In this document: in pieces, positions 11,577 through 20,065 of the stretch | How positions within the stretch are numbered: the first letter of the stretch is position 1 | How the letters are laid out: the number at the start of each line of letters is the position of its first letter | Origin: CAIMUS01 sp963708455 | GTDB taxonomy: Bacteria; Pseudomonadota; Gammaproteobacteria; Competibacterales; Competibacteraceae | DNA: 64,000 nt | Assembly (NCBI GenBank): GCA_963708455.1 | Contig: CAVPSQ010000004.1 | Location: forward strand, 1 to 64,000 | Reading direction: 5' to 3' | Position numbers and translations under genes: made by a program | Notes under the pieces: generated by a model | Database searches by the model: none | The model's input: only the letters and a program-made list of their open reading frames with translations | Told to the model about the DNA's origin: nothing

Positions 11577-12083
11577 TCAGGCGTGCAGAGCCTTCTGGCC
11601 GCGGCTGATGCCGGTGACGCCGGAGCGTACCACCTCCAGAATGTTATCCCGGTGCACGGCGTTGATAAAGCCGTCCAGCTTGTCCGAATTGCCAGTCAGT
11701 TCGACCGTGAAGGTGGCGTCCGTCACATCGATGACGTGGCCCCGGAAGATGTCGGTCAGGCGCTGTACTTCGGCGCGCAGCTCGCCGCTGGCCTTGACCT
11801 TGATCAGCATCAGTTCGCGTTCGATATGCGGCCCTTCGGTCAGATCGCTCAGCTTGACCACATCGATCAGCTTGTTCAATTGCTTGACGATCTGCTCGAT
11901 GATGTCCTCGTTGCCCCAGGTGACCAGCGTCAGGCGGGACAGCGTGGGATCTTCGGTAGGCGCCACCGTCAGGCATTCGATGTTGAAGCCACGGGCCGAG
12001 AACAGATTGGCCACCCGGGACAGGGCGCCGGCCTCGTTCTCCAGCATAATGGAAATGATATGTCGCGCGTTGTTCGTATTCAC
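11577..12083 (-). CDS. ilvH: acetolactate synthase, regulatory small subunit
   Basis: This 168-residue subunit activates the large subunit and gives valine feedback. It has an N-terminal ACT domain (RHIISIMLENEAGALSRVAN and LFSARGFNIECLTVAPTED) and a C-terminal ACT-like domain ending GVTGISRGQKALHA, the usual IlvH layout and length. Its ATG overlaps the ilvI stop by 4 bases (12080-12083), so translation is coupled to the large subunit. Confidence 0.95.
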   Translation of the reverse strand: MNTNNARHIISIMLENEAGALSRVANLFSARGFNIECLTVAPTEDPTLSRLTLVTWGNEDIIEQIVKQLNKLIDVVKLSDLTEGPHIERELMLIKVKASGELRAEVQRLTDIFRGHVIDVTDATFTVELTGNSDKLDGFINAVHRDNILEVVRSGVTGISRGQKALHA

Positions 12084-13822
12084 ACCAAAATCATCCCTTC
12101 TTCATGAGTCGAAACCATTTTGTCTCTGCCGGCGAGCAACATCTCGTTATGGCCGCCGCCAGCCGGGATCATCGGGAAGACGTTCTCTTCCTGATCGGTG
12201 ACGAAGTCCAGGAATACCGTGCGCTCCTTCATGGCCAGCGCCTCCCGCAGCGCCCCTTCCACGTCGGCCGGTTTGTCGATGCGCAGGCCGATATGGCCAT
12301 AAGCTTCGGCCAGTTTGACGAAGTCCGGCAGCGCATCCATGTAGGACATGGAATAGCGCTTCTCGTAGAAGAATTCCTGCCACTGCCGCACCATTCCCAG
12401 ATAGCGGTTGTTCAGATTGACGATTTTGACCGGCGTGTGGTACTGCTTCATCGTGGCCAGTTCCTGCAGCATCATCTGGATACTGCCTTCTCCGGTTACG
12501 CAGACCACGTCTTGCTCGGGCAAAGCCAGCTTGGCGCCCATCGCTGCGGGCAAACCGAAACCCATCGTGCCCAGACCCCCGGAATTGATCCATTGGCGGG
12601 GACGATCAAAATGATAGTATTGGGCCGCCCACATCTGGTGCTGCCCGACATCGGAAGTGACGATCGCCTTGCCTTCAGTGACTCGATAGAGCTGCTCGAT
12701 GACATACTGCGGCTTGATGACCTCGTCGTTGTAATCGTACTTCAGGCACTCGATGGCGCGCCATTGGTCGATCTGGCGCCACCATTCGGCCAGCGCCCCG
12801 CTGTCCGGCTGAATCTTGTCTTCCTTAAGCATGGTGATCATGGCGCGCAGCACGTGCGGCACCGAGCCGACGATGGGGACATCCACCCGGACATTCTTGG
12901 AAATCGACGAGGGATCGATATCGATATGGACGATCTTCGCCGCCGGACAGAACTTGTCCAGCGCCCCGGTCACCCGGTCGTCGAAGCGGGCCCCGATGGC
13001 GATCAGCACATCGCAATTGTGCATGGCCATGTTGGCTTCATAGGTACCGTGCATGCCCAGCATGCCCATGAACTGCGGATCGGTCGCCGGGTAGGCCCCC
13101 AGCCCCATCAGCGTATTGGTGATGGGGAAGCCCAACAGCCGGGTGAATTCGGTCAGTTCCGCCGCTCCATCGCCCAGGATCACTCCACCGCCGGTGTAGA
13201 TCACTGGACGTCGGGCGGCGGCGATAAACTCGATAGCCTTGCGGATCTGGCCGGTATGGCCCTTCAGCGTCGGATTGTAGGAGCGCAGCTTGACTTTCTT
13301 CGGGTAATGGAATTCGGCCTTGGCGGCCGTCACATCCTTGGGCAGGTCGACCAATACCGGCCCCGGGCGGCCGGTCGCGGCGATATAGAACGCCTTGCGG
13401 ATGGTTTCGGCTACCCGGTTCACATCTTTGACCAGGAAATTGTGCTTGACGCACGGCCGGGAAATACCCACGGCGTCGACTTCCTGAAAGGCGTCGTTGC
13501 CAATCAGCTTGGTGGGCACCTGACCGGAAAGGATCACCAGCGGAATGGAATCCATATAGGCGGTGGCGATCCCGGTGATGGCGTTGGTCACTCCGGGACC
13601 CGACGTAACCAACACTACACCGGTTTTTCCGCTGGCGCGGGCATACCCGTCGGCGGCATGGGCGGCCGCCTGTTCATGGCGCACCAGCACGTGCTTGACA
13701 TCGCTCTGTGCATACAGGGCGTCATAAATATGCAGGACAGCGCCGCCCGGATAGCCGAATACATATTCGACACCCTCTTCCTTGAGGCTGTGGACGATAA
13801 TCTCTGCACCGTTCATCTCCAT
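12080..13822 (-). CDS. ilvI: acetolactate synthase, catalytic large subunit
   Basis: This 580-residue ThDP- and FAD-dependent enzyme condenses pyruvate with pyruvate or 2-oxobutyrate, the first common step to branched-chain amino acids. The N-terminal ThDP domain has VLVRHEQAAAHAADGYARASG with the catalytic Glu. The central FAD domain follows, and the C-terminal ThDP-binding motif begins GEGSIQM and ends NLNN. The start ATG 13822 has GAGGAGT about 8 bases upstream. It is the first gene of the ilvI-ilvH-ilvC operon. The symbol ilvB would serve equally; ilvI fits the gene order. Confidence 0.95.
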   Translation of the reverse strand: MEMNGAEIIVHSLKEEGVEYVFGYPGGAVLHIYDALYAQSDVKHVLVRHEQAAAHAADGYARASGKTGVVLVTSGPGVTNAITGIATAYMDSIPLVILSGQVPTKLIGNDAFQEVDAVGISRPCVKHNFLVKDVNRVAETIRKAFYIAATGRPGPVLVDLPKDVTAAKAEFHYPKKVKLRSYNPTLKGHTGQIRKAIEFIAAARRPVIYTGGGVILGDGAAELTEFTRLLGFPITNTLMGLGAYPATDPQFMGMLGMHGTYEANMAMHNCDVLIAIGARFDDRVTGALDKFCPAAKIVHIDIDPSSISKNVRVDVPIVGSVPHVLRAMITMLKEDKIQPDSGALAEWWRQIDQWRAIECLKYDYNDEVIKPQYVIEQLYRVTEGKAIVTSDVGQHQMWAAQYYHFDRPRQWINSGGLGTMGFGLPAAMGAKLALPEQDVVCVTGEGSIQMMLQELATMKQYHTPVKIVNLNNRYLGMVRQWQEFFYEKRYSMSYMDALPDFVKLAEAYGHIGLRIDKPADVEGALREALAMKERTVFLDFVTDQEENVFPMIPAGGGHNEMLLAGRDKMVSTHEEGMILV

Positions 13823-14225
13823 AGCAGGGGACTCCTCAGCAAAGTAACAATGGATTAAGGTAAGCGGCTAAAATACGCCACCGCAGCCAACGGAGGACGG
13901 GGACAGGTGGCCGTGAATCGCGGCGGCGCGATGTATCCTCAATGGATCGAAAGCCAGCCGCTTCGCACTGGCGATCCTGGGTAAACGGGAGCCGCGCCGC
14001 CGCGTTGCTGCACGGTTTCCCCGGTCAATGGCTGCGGGCTGGACAGTATACAATAAATGCGTTGCGCTTCAGACAAGAGAAAATATTGGCCGCATCGAAG
14101 CGGCTGTTTACAGGTATATCATGGTAGAAATAGTCTATTGAATACCCGTGTGGTACGACCAAACCCGGTGCTCTCGTCAGAGCAGCAGGGTATCGGATAG
14201 GCCCTCGGCAGGTAGGAAAAATAGT
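13823..14225. other. 403-bp divergent intergenic region upstream of ilvI
   Basis: It separates ilvI (minus) from the DUF4124 gene (plus). There is no supported gene in it. A TATACT box on the minus strand at 14050-14045 would give an ilv leader of about 215 nucleotides, long enough for attenuation, but I could not confirm a leader peptide. Confidence 0.5.
14045..14074 (-). promoter_or_regulatory. possible ilvIHC promoter
   Basis: On the minus strand TTGTCT precedes TATACT by 20 bases. The -10 is a good match, but the spacing is longer than the usual 17, so the -35 assignment is weak. Confidence 0.3.
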
Positions 14226-14672
14226 ATGCTGCGCTTAATGTTAGCCTTATTGATAGCGGTTTACTGCATGACGGTTGAGGCTGCCGGCGGCGTCTACAAG
14301 TGGGTGGATGAGAACGGCACCGTCCATTATCGGGACACTCCGCCTCCTCAGGGCAGTCGTTATGAAGTCATTCACACGCCGGCGGCAGGTACCAGTCAGG
14401 ATCCGGCAGCCGTCATGGAAGCATTGCGCAAAAAAGTCGATGCGGTGGATCAAGCCCGCGCAGCCCAGCAGCAGCAGCGGCAAACCCAGGACATCGAAGC
14501 CGTGCGCGCGCAGAACTGCCAGCAGGCCAGGCAGAACCTGGAAGTCCTGACCACCAGCCAGAATGTGGTCAAGGAAATCGAAGGTAAGAGGGTGGCCGTC
14601 ACCCCGCAGCAGCGCCAGCAAGAAATACAAAAAAACCAGAAATACGTGGAGGACTACTGTAACAAACCCTGA
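14226..14672 (+). CDS. DUF4124 domain-containing exported protein
   Basis: This 148-residue protein has an N-terminal signal peptide (MLRLMLALLIAVYCMTVEA) followed by the DUF4124 core GGVYKWVDENGTVHYRDTPP at residues 20-40. A long Gln/Arg-rich helical region follows, with two cysteines in the tail. The domain is common in proteobacterial periplasmic proteins of unknown role. ATG 14226 is preceded by AGGTAGGAAAAATAGT, a usable ribosome-binding site, and begins the signal peptide; an upstream in-frame start at 14148 would bury it. It is transcribed towards proS, 114 bases away. Confidence 0.8.
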   Translation: MLRLMLALLIAVYCMTVEAAGGVYKWVDENGTVHYRDTPPPQGSRYEVIHTPAAGTSQDPAAVMEALRKKVDAVDQARAAQQQQRQTQDIEAVRAQNCQQARQNLEVLTTSQNVVKEIEGKRVAVTPQQRQQEIQKNQKYVEDYCNKP

Positions 14673-14785
14673 CAGGACTGGCCGGCGGCAGGCCAGTCAC
14701 TGTACGGGCGGCGCCGGCGCAGTTACACTCCTTCCCGACCCTGGTTCCATACCATTCCAGTTTGCCCGCAAGCGCAGAAAAAACC

Positions 14786-16495
14786 ATGCGAGTATCCCGC
14801 TTTCCTTTGTTTACCCTGAAAGAGATCCCGGCCGACGCCGAAGTGATCAGCCATCAATTGATGTTGCGCGCCGGCCTGATCCGCCGGCTCGCCGCCGGCA
14901 TCTACGCCTGGCTGCCGTTGGGTTTGCGCGTGCTGCGCAGGGTCGAGGCCGTGGTGCGCGAAGAGATGAACCGCATCGGCGCCCTGGAAATCCTGCTGCC
15001 CGCCGTGCAACCAGCGGAACTCTGGCAGGAATCGGGGCGCTGGGAACAGTACGGCCCGGAACTGCTGCGCTTCAAGGATCGCCACGAGCGCGATTTCTGC
15101 TTCGGTCCGACCCATGAAGAGGTGATCACTGACCTGCTGCGCCGGGAAATCAAGAGTTATAAGCAGTTGCCGGTCAGCTACTATCAGATTCAAACCAAAT
15201 TCCGTGATGAGATCCGTCCCCGCTTCGGCGTCATGCGGGCGCGCGAATTCGTGATGAAGGATGCCTACTCCTTCCATACCGACGGCGCTTCTTTGCAGGC
15301 CACTTATGAGGACATGGCGGGCGCCTATCAGCGTATATTCAGCCGTCTGGGGCTGAATTTCCGGGCCGTGCTGGCGGACACCGGCAGCATCGGTGGCAAC
15401 CGCTCTCAGGAATTTCACGTCCTGGCCGATTGCGGTGAGGACGCCATCGCCTTTGCGGCGGACAGTGATTACGCTGCTAACGTGGAACTGGCCGCAGCCC
15501 TCCCTCCGCCCGGCGCACGCCCGGCTCCCACGGCGCCGCTCACGCGGGTAGCCACACCAGGCCGCTACACCATCGAGGCGGTCAGCGACTGGCTGCAAAT
15601 CAGCCCGCAACAAACGCTTAAGACCTTATTGGTGCAAGCGGCCGCGGGGGGAATCGTAGCCCTGTGCCTGCGCGGCGACCACGAACTGAATGCGACCAAG
15701 GCGGAAAAGCTGGCGGCAGTCGCTGCTCCCCTCCAGTTCGCCGCTGCGGAGCAGATCCGCGCCGCCGTCGGTTGCAACCCCGGCTCCCTGGGCCCGGTGG
15801 GGCTGGCCGTTCCGGTCATCGCCGACCACGCCGCCGCTCACCTGGCAGATTTCGTGTGCGGCGCCAATGCCGACGACCAGCATCTGAGCGGCGTCAACTG
15901 GGGACGCGATCTGCCTGAACCCGTCGTGGCGGACCTACGCAACGTGGTGGCCGGCGATGCCAGCCCGGATGGGCGGGGCGCGTTGTTTATCGCCCGCGGC
16001 ATCGAGGTGGGCCATATCTTCCAGTTGGGCGATAAATACAGTGCCGCCATGAATGCGACCGTAGTGGACGAACAAGGCTCTACGGTCCCGATCATCATGG
16101 GCTGTTACGGCATCGGCGTATCCCGGGTCGTGGCCGCCGCCATCGAACAGCACTACGACGAAAACGGCATCGTCTGGCCAGCGGCCATGGCCCCGTTCCA
16201 GGTGGCGCTGCTGCCGCTTAACGCGCATAAATCGCAGCGCCTGCGGGCGGCCGCCGAGTCTTTGTATCAGTCGCTGTTGCAGACCGGCGTCGACGTGCTG
16301 CTGGACGACCGGGAGGCGCGTCCCGGGGTGATGTTCGCCGATATGGATCTGATCGGCGTCCCGCATCGGCTGGTGCTGAGCGAGCGCCATCTCGACGCTG
16401 GCCAAGTGGAATACAAAGGGCGGCGGGAAAAGGACAGCCGCCTGATTGCGCAGGACCGGTTGCCCGCTTTTTTGCAGGAACGGCTGGCCGGTTAG
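14786..16495 (+). CDS. proS: prolyl-tRNA synthetase
   Basis: This 569-residue bacterial-type class II synthetase charges tRNA-Pro with proline. Motif 1 lies around LRRVEAVVREEMNRIGALEI. Motif 2 covers KFRDEIRPRFGVMRAREFVMKD. The editing (INS/YbaK-like) domain spans about residues 220-400 and includes KAEKLAAVAAP and LGPVGLAVPVIAD. Motif 3 is GCYGIGVSRVVAAAIEQ, and the anticodon-binding domain is at the C-terminus. ATG 14786 (MRVSRFPLFTLKE) is the family start; a TTG at 14762 is less likely. Its stop overlaps the stop of the convergent DAHP synthase gene at 16492. Confidence 0.95.
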   Translation: MRVSRFPLFTLKEIPADAEVISHQLMLRAGLIRRLAAGIYAWLPLGLRVLRRVEAVVREEMNRIGALEILLPAVQPAELWQESGRWEQYGPELLRFKDRHERDFCFGPTHEEVITDLLRREIKSYKQLPVSYYQIQTKFRDEIRPRFGVMRAREFVMKDAYSFHTDGASLQATYEDMAGAYQRIFSRLGLNFRAVLADTGSIGGNRSQEFHVLADCGEDAIAFAADSDYAANVELAAALPPPGARPAPTAPLTRVATPGRYTIEAVSDWLQISPQQTLKTLLVQAAAGGIVALCLRGDHELNATKAEKLAAVAAPLQFAAAEQIRAAVGCNPGSLGPVGLAVPVIADHAAAHLADFVCGANADDQHLSGVNWGRDLPEPVVADLRNVVAGDASPDGRGALFIARGIEVGHIFQLGDKYSAAMNATVVDEQGSTVPIIMGCYGIGVSRVVAAAIEQHYDENGIVWPAAMAPFQVALLPLNAHKSQRLRAAAESLYQSLLQTGVDVLLDDREARPGVMFADMDLIGVPHRLVLSERHLDAGQVEYKGRREKDSRLIAQDRLPAFLQERLAG

Positions 16496-17577
16496 AGTGC
16501 CGGCCTGGCGGCCAACCGGGCAGGCAATACGTCCTTCAGTTTGGCGCGCGCCTCGCGCAACATCTTTTCCGTGGTCGCCCAGTCCACACACGGGTCAGTA
16601 ACCGATACGCCGTATTGCAACTGCGACAAATCTGCCGGAATAGGCTGATTGCCGGCTGCCAGATTGCTTTCGATCATCACCCCGACGATGGACTGATTGC
16701 CCTCCATGATCTGATGGACGCAATCGCTCAGCACCCGGGGTTGCAAAGCTGGCTGCTTGTTACAGTTGGCATGGCTGCAATCGACCACGATATTGACAGG
16801 CAGCTTTTCGGCCAGCAACTGTTCCTCACACATGGCGATCGACACCGAATCGTAGTTGGGCCGGCTGCCGCCGCGCAGCACCACGTGACTGTAGCAATTG
16901 CCCCTGGTGCGAATGATGGCGCACTGACCGTTCTGATTGATTCCCAGAAAACTGTGTGGTTCGGACGCCGAGTGCATGGCGTTGATCGCCACTTTCAGGT
17001 TACCGTCGGTGCCATTCTTGAAACCGACCGGGGTGGACAGACCGCTGGCCATTTCGCGATGGGTTTGCGATTCGGTGGTGCGCGCACCCACTGCATACCA
17101 ACTGATCAGATCGGAAATATATTGCGGCGAGATGGGATCCAGCGCCTCGGTGCCGGTGGGCAATCCCAACTCGGCTATTTCCAGCAGCAGCGAGCGGGCG
17201 AACTGCAAGCCCTCTTCTATACAGAATGAGTCGTTCAGATAGGGATCGTTGATGAAACCCTTCCAGCCGACGGTGGTACGGGGTTTCTCAAAATACACCC
17301 GCATGACCACGAACAAGGTATCGGCGACCTCATCTGCCAGTCTTTTCAGACGCCGCGCATAATCGCGGGCGGCTTCGAGATCGTGAATGGAGCAGGGACC
17401 CACTACCACGAACAGCCGCGGATCCTGCCGATCCAGGATCCGCTTGAGGACTTCCCGGCCGTACACCACTGTCCTGCCGACCTTCTCGCTGCATGGCAGG
17501 CGCTGTTGAATTGCCGCCGGAGTCGACAGGATTTCCTGAGCAGCGACATTGACGTTACTGATACCGTTGGAATGCAT
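16492..17577 (-). CDS. aroG: 3-deoxy-7-phosphoheptulonate (DAHP) synthase, class I
   Basis: This 361-residue enzyme condenses phosphoenolpyruvate and erythrose 4-phosphate, the first shikimate-pathway step. Class I (AroF/G/H) signatures are visible: VVVGPCSIHD, MRVYFEKPRTTVGWKGF, RDPLIS-like LISWYAVGARTTESQTHREMASG, GFKNGTDG and VDCSHANCNKQP. ATG 17577 has GGAGAAA 9 bases upstream and is preferred over the longer frame from 17628. The isozyme (Phe-, Tyr- or Trp-sensitive) cannot be decided safely, so the symbol is a family label. It overlaps proS tail to tail. Confidence 0.9.
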   Translation of the reverse strand: MHSNGISNVNVAAQEILSTPAAIQQRLPCSEKVGRTVVYGREVLKRILDRQDPRLFVVVGPCSIHDLEAARDYARRLKRLADEVADTLFVVMRVYFEKPRTTVGWKGFINDPYLNDSFCIEEGLQFARSLLLEIAELGLPTGTEALDPISPQYISDLISWYAVGARTTESQTHREMASGLSTPVGFKNGTDGNLKVAINAMHSASEPHSFLGINQNGQCAIIRTRGNCYSHVVLRGGSRPNYDSVSIAMCEEQLLAEKLPVNIVVDCSHANCNKQPALQPRVLSDCVHQIMEGNQSIVGVMIESNLAAGNQPIPADLSQLQYGVSVTDPCVDWATTEKMLREARAKLKDVLPARLAARPAL

Positions 17578-17698
17578 GTGGATTTCTCCATCGGTGGGTG
17601 GTCTCCCCGTGCGGACAGGGAGCATCATGAGGTGGCGGTGCCCGCTGGCTAATCGTGCTACCGCATGATCCGGTCAACACAGCGGCGGTAACACGGTT

Positions 17699-18418
17699 TC
17701 AAAGGTGCGTTGGATGGCTCCCTGACCCTGTCGCCGGGGCAACTGCCGGCGCCCGGACCAGAATCTGCTTGGCCGCTCCGATGAATTTTTCCCACAGGGT
17801 ATCCGCTTGTGTATCGAATACCGCCGCGGCGTCGGCCGCGAACAAACGCCAGCTGCCGGTGGCCAGTTCGGCATTGAGCTGGCCGGGCCCCCAGCCGGCA
17901 TGGCCAAAGAACAGCCGCAGTCTGGCGGCTCCCGCTGGCTGGCGCAACAATTGCCGTAAGCCTTGCCGGTCGGCACCGACATACACATCTTCCAGGACTG
18001 CGGCAGCCTGGGCTGGCGGCGCCTTGCCGCGCACCAGGAACATCAGGGTATTCATGGCCACCGGACCGCCGAAGAACAGCCGGTGTTGTGCGCCGCTATT
18101 ATTGAATTCCGGAACAGCCTCCGCCAGCGGCACCTGGGTGGGACGATTGAGGATTAATCCCACGCTGCCCTCTTCACCGTGGATCAGCAGCAGGATCACC
18201 GTGCGCTCGAAGCGTGGATCCAGCATCTGCTGGCTCGCCACCAGAAATACGCCTTGCGCGGGGCTGGCGACCGGCTTGGGCTGGTCCATGCGATGCGCCA
18301 GTTGCTGCTGCCCCGGCGCATTCTGCGGCGCCAGCCAGTCGACCAGCAGCCCGCCGCCAGCACCCAGGCAGGTCATGATCACAACGATAGCCAGCGATAT
18401 CAGATGGTGACGCGACAC
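17699..18418 (-). CDS. algH: UPF0301/AlgH (YqgE) family protein with N-terminal membrane segment
   Basis: The AlgH fold spans most of the protein: GVFLVASQQMLDPRFERTVILLL with HGEEGSVGLILNRPT, FFGGPVAMNTLMFL, and the C-terminal RLFFGHAGWGPGQLNAEL followed by GSWRLF. The family is widespread in proteobacteria and has been linked to alginate regulation, but its biochemical role is unclear. Unusually, a hydrophobic N-terminal segment (LISLAIVVIMTCLGAGGGLLV) precedes it, so this copy is probably membrane-anchored. A GTG at 18418 is taken as start; a TTG at 18454 is the alternative. Confidence 0.85.
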   Translation of the reverse strand: MSRHHLISLAIVVIMTCLGAGGGLLVDWLAPQNAPGQQQLAHRMDQPKPVASPAQGVFLVASQQMLDPRFERTVILLLIHGEEGSVGLILNRPTQVPLAEAVPEFNNSGAQHRLFFGGPVAMNTLMFLVRGKAPPAQAAAVLEDVYVGADRQGLRQLLRQPAGAARLRLFFGHAGWGPGQLNAELATGSWRLFAADAAAVFDTQADTLWEKFIGAAKQILVRAPAVAPATGSGSHPTHL

Positions 18419-18503
18419 GATTTGGCAGCCTGATAGTGGTGGTTGCTGAGGCAATTCGTTAAGGTATAGTAAAAATTATAACGCAGTATCCGGCATCGGC
18501 CAG

Positions 18504-19160
18504 TCATTCCCGCAGGCTGATAATCGGCCAGCCTTGTTGCCGGGCATAGGCCGCCAGCGTGGCATCCGGGTCCACGGCGACTGGATAGGTGACCCGTCTG
18601 AGTAGCGGCAGGTCGTTGAGAGAATCGCTGTAAAACCAACTGTTTTCCAGACTCTCTCCGGTGCCGGCCAGCCAGTTCTCCAAACGCTGCACCTTGCCTT
18701 CCTGAAAGCAGGGAATATCGTAGGATCTGCCGGTGTAACGGCCATCCTGGATCTCCACTTCGGTGGCCAGCAGATGGCGCACCTGCAAGGCCGCGGCGAT
18801 GGGTTGGGTCACGAAGCGGGTGGTCGCCGTAATGATGAGCAACTTGTCCCCGGCCTCGCGGTGGCGCTGCAGCAGTGCCCTGGCCTTGGGCAGGATGAGC
18901 GGGCCGATCCACTCGGTCATGAAGCGCTCGCGCCAGGCGTGCAGCAGCGCCGGCTCATGAGCAGCCAGAGGCCGTAGGGCGAATTGCAGATAGGCCTCGA
19001 TATCCAGCGTCCCGGCGCGATAGGCGTCGTAAAAACGCTGGTTTTCGTGCTCGTAAAAGTCCCTGTCCACGGCGCCCCGGGCCACCAGAAACTGCCCCCA
19101 CAGATAATCGCTATCGCCCGCCAACAACGTATTATCCAGGTCAAAAATCGCCAGACTCAC
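18504..19160 (-). CDS. HAD-IB family phosphatase (SerB-like)
   Basis: This 218-residue HAD hydrolase has motif I LAIFDLDNTLLAGDSD with the nucleophile and acid/base Asp, motif II LLIITATTRFV, and motif III/IV KVQRLENW plus YSDSLNDLPLL. The cap insertion after motif I marks it as subfamily IB, the phosphoserine-phosphatase-like group. It lies divergently next to rppH and ptsP, an arrangement common in gammaproteobacteria. The substrate is unknown; histidinol-phosphatase or another small phosphomonoester is possible. Confidence 0.9.
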   Translation of the reverse strand: MSLAIFDLDNTLLAGDSDYLWGQFLVARGAVDRDFYEHENQRFYDAYRAGTLDIEAYLQFALRPLAAHEPALLHAWRERFMTEWIGPLILPKARALLQRHREAGDKLLIITATTRFVTQPIAAALQVRHLLATEVEIQDGRYTGRSYDIPCFQEGKVQRLENWLAGTGESLENSWFYSDSLNDLPLLRRVTYPVAVDPDATLAAYARQQGWPIISLRE

Positions 19161-19295
19161 TCACTCGTCTCCTCTAACAGCAGCGCCTGCGCAGCCTGAC
19201 GCATTACGGACCATCCCGCCAGCCGGTTGCGGCACCGCAGACCATAGCGAAAATGCATTTCTTGTGAAAGAATAAAAACATTCTTCATAATTGCA

Positions 19296-19846
19296 ATGAT
19301 TGGTTGGCAAGTGATTGATTCGGAGGGGTATAGACCTAACGTCGGTATCATCTTGTGCAATGCGGACAGGCACGTGCTGTGGGCGAAACGCATCGGCCAA
19401 CGCTCCTGGCAGTTTCCGCAAGGCGGTATCCGCGAACATGAATCATCCGCACCCGAGCGGGCGATGTTCAGAGAACTGGCCGAGGAACTGGGCTGCAGCC
19501 CGAGCATGTGCAGATCCTGGGGCGCACGCAAGGCTGGCTGCATTACCGTTTGCCCAAACGCCTGATCCGGCATGGCAACAAGCCGACCTGTATCGGCCAG
19601 AAGCAGGTATGGTATTTATTACGCCTGCTGGGCCGGGAAAGCGACGTCAGACTGGATCTGTCCGGGCAGCCGGAATTCGACCATTGGCGGTGGGTCCACT
19701 ATTGGTATCCGCTGAAAGCGGTGGTGCCGTTCAAGCGACGTGTTTATTTCTATGCGTTACGTGAACTGGCTCCTGTGCTGTTTCCGGAAGGCTGGGTTGT
19801 ACCCCCCTACCCGGCAGCGCGACCGCGCCATTCCTGCCGCCGCTAA
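19296..19846 (+). pseudogene. rppH: RNA pyrophosphohydrolase, one frameshift
   Basis: RppH removes pyrophosphate from 5' triphosphate mRNA ends and starts decay. The first frame (19296-19565) has DSEGYRPNVGIILCN, the Nudix box GGIREHESSAPERAMFRELAEELG, then goes wrong after GCSP. The second frame picks up at EHVQILGRTQGWLHYRLPKRL and runs through CIGQKQVWYLLRLL to 19846. One base is missing in the GCCCGAG stretch near 19502; with it restored the protein has the normal length and all catalytic residues, so a sequencing indel is likely. The true start may be GTG 19311, as homologues begin at that residue. Confidence 0.85.
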
Positions 19847-20065
19847 CTTTGCATGCTGTTCAGGCAGGCAGCACTCCCAGGAAGCACAAGCGGTCCCCAC
19901 GCCGAGTTATGGCGCGCCCGTAATGTCCCTGCCATTGATTGGCTCGGCAGAGGGTGCGTCTAAGTGAGACCTGCTGGGCAGGATAAAGAGCGCCTCCGGC
20001 GATGCAAATCGGGGGATTTTCACGGTAACCGGTTCTTCATCATGATTCTTTTGTGAGGCCTGTTT

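Noticed and set aside
10482..13858. Long plus-strand frames opposite ilvC and ilvI
   Set aside because: Antisense shadows of high-GC coding sequence; the minus-strand genes have full family motifs.
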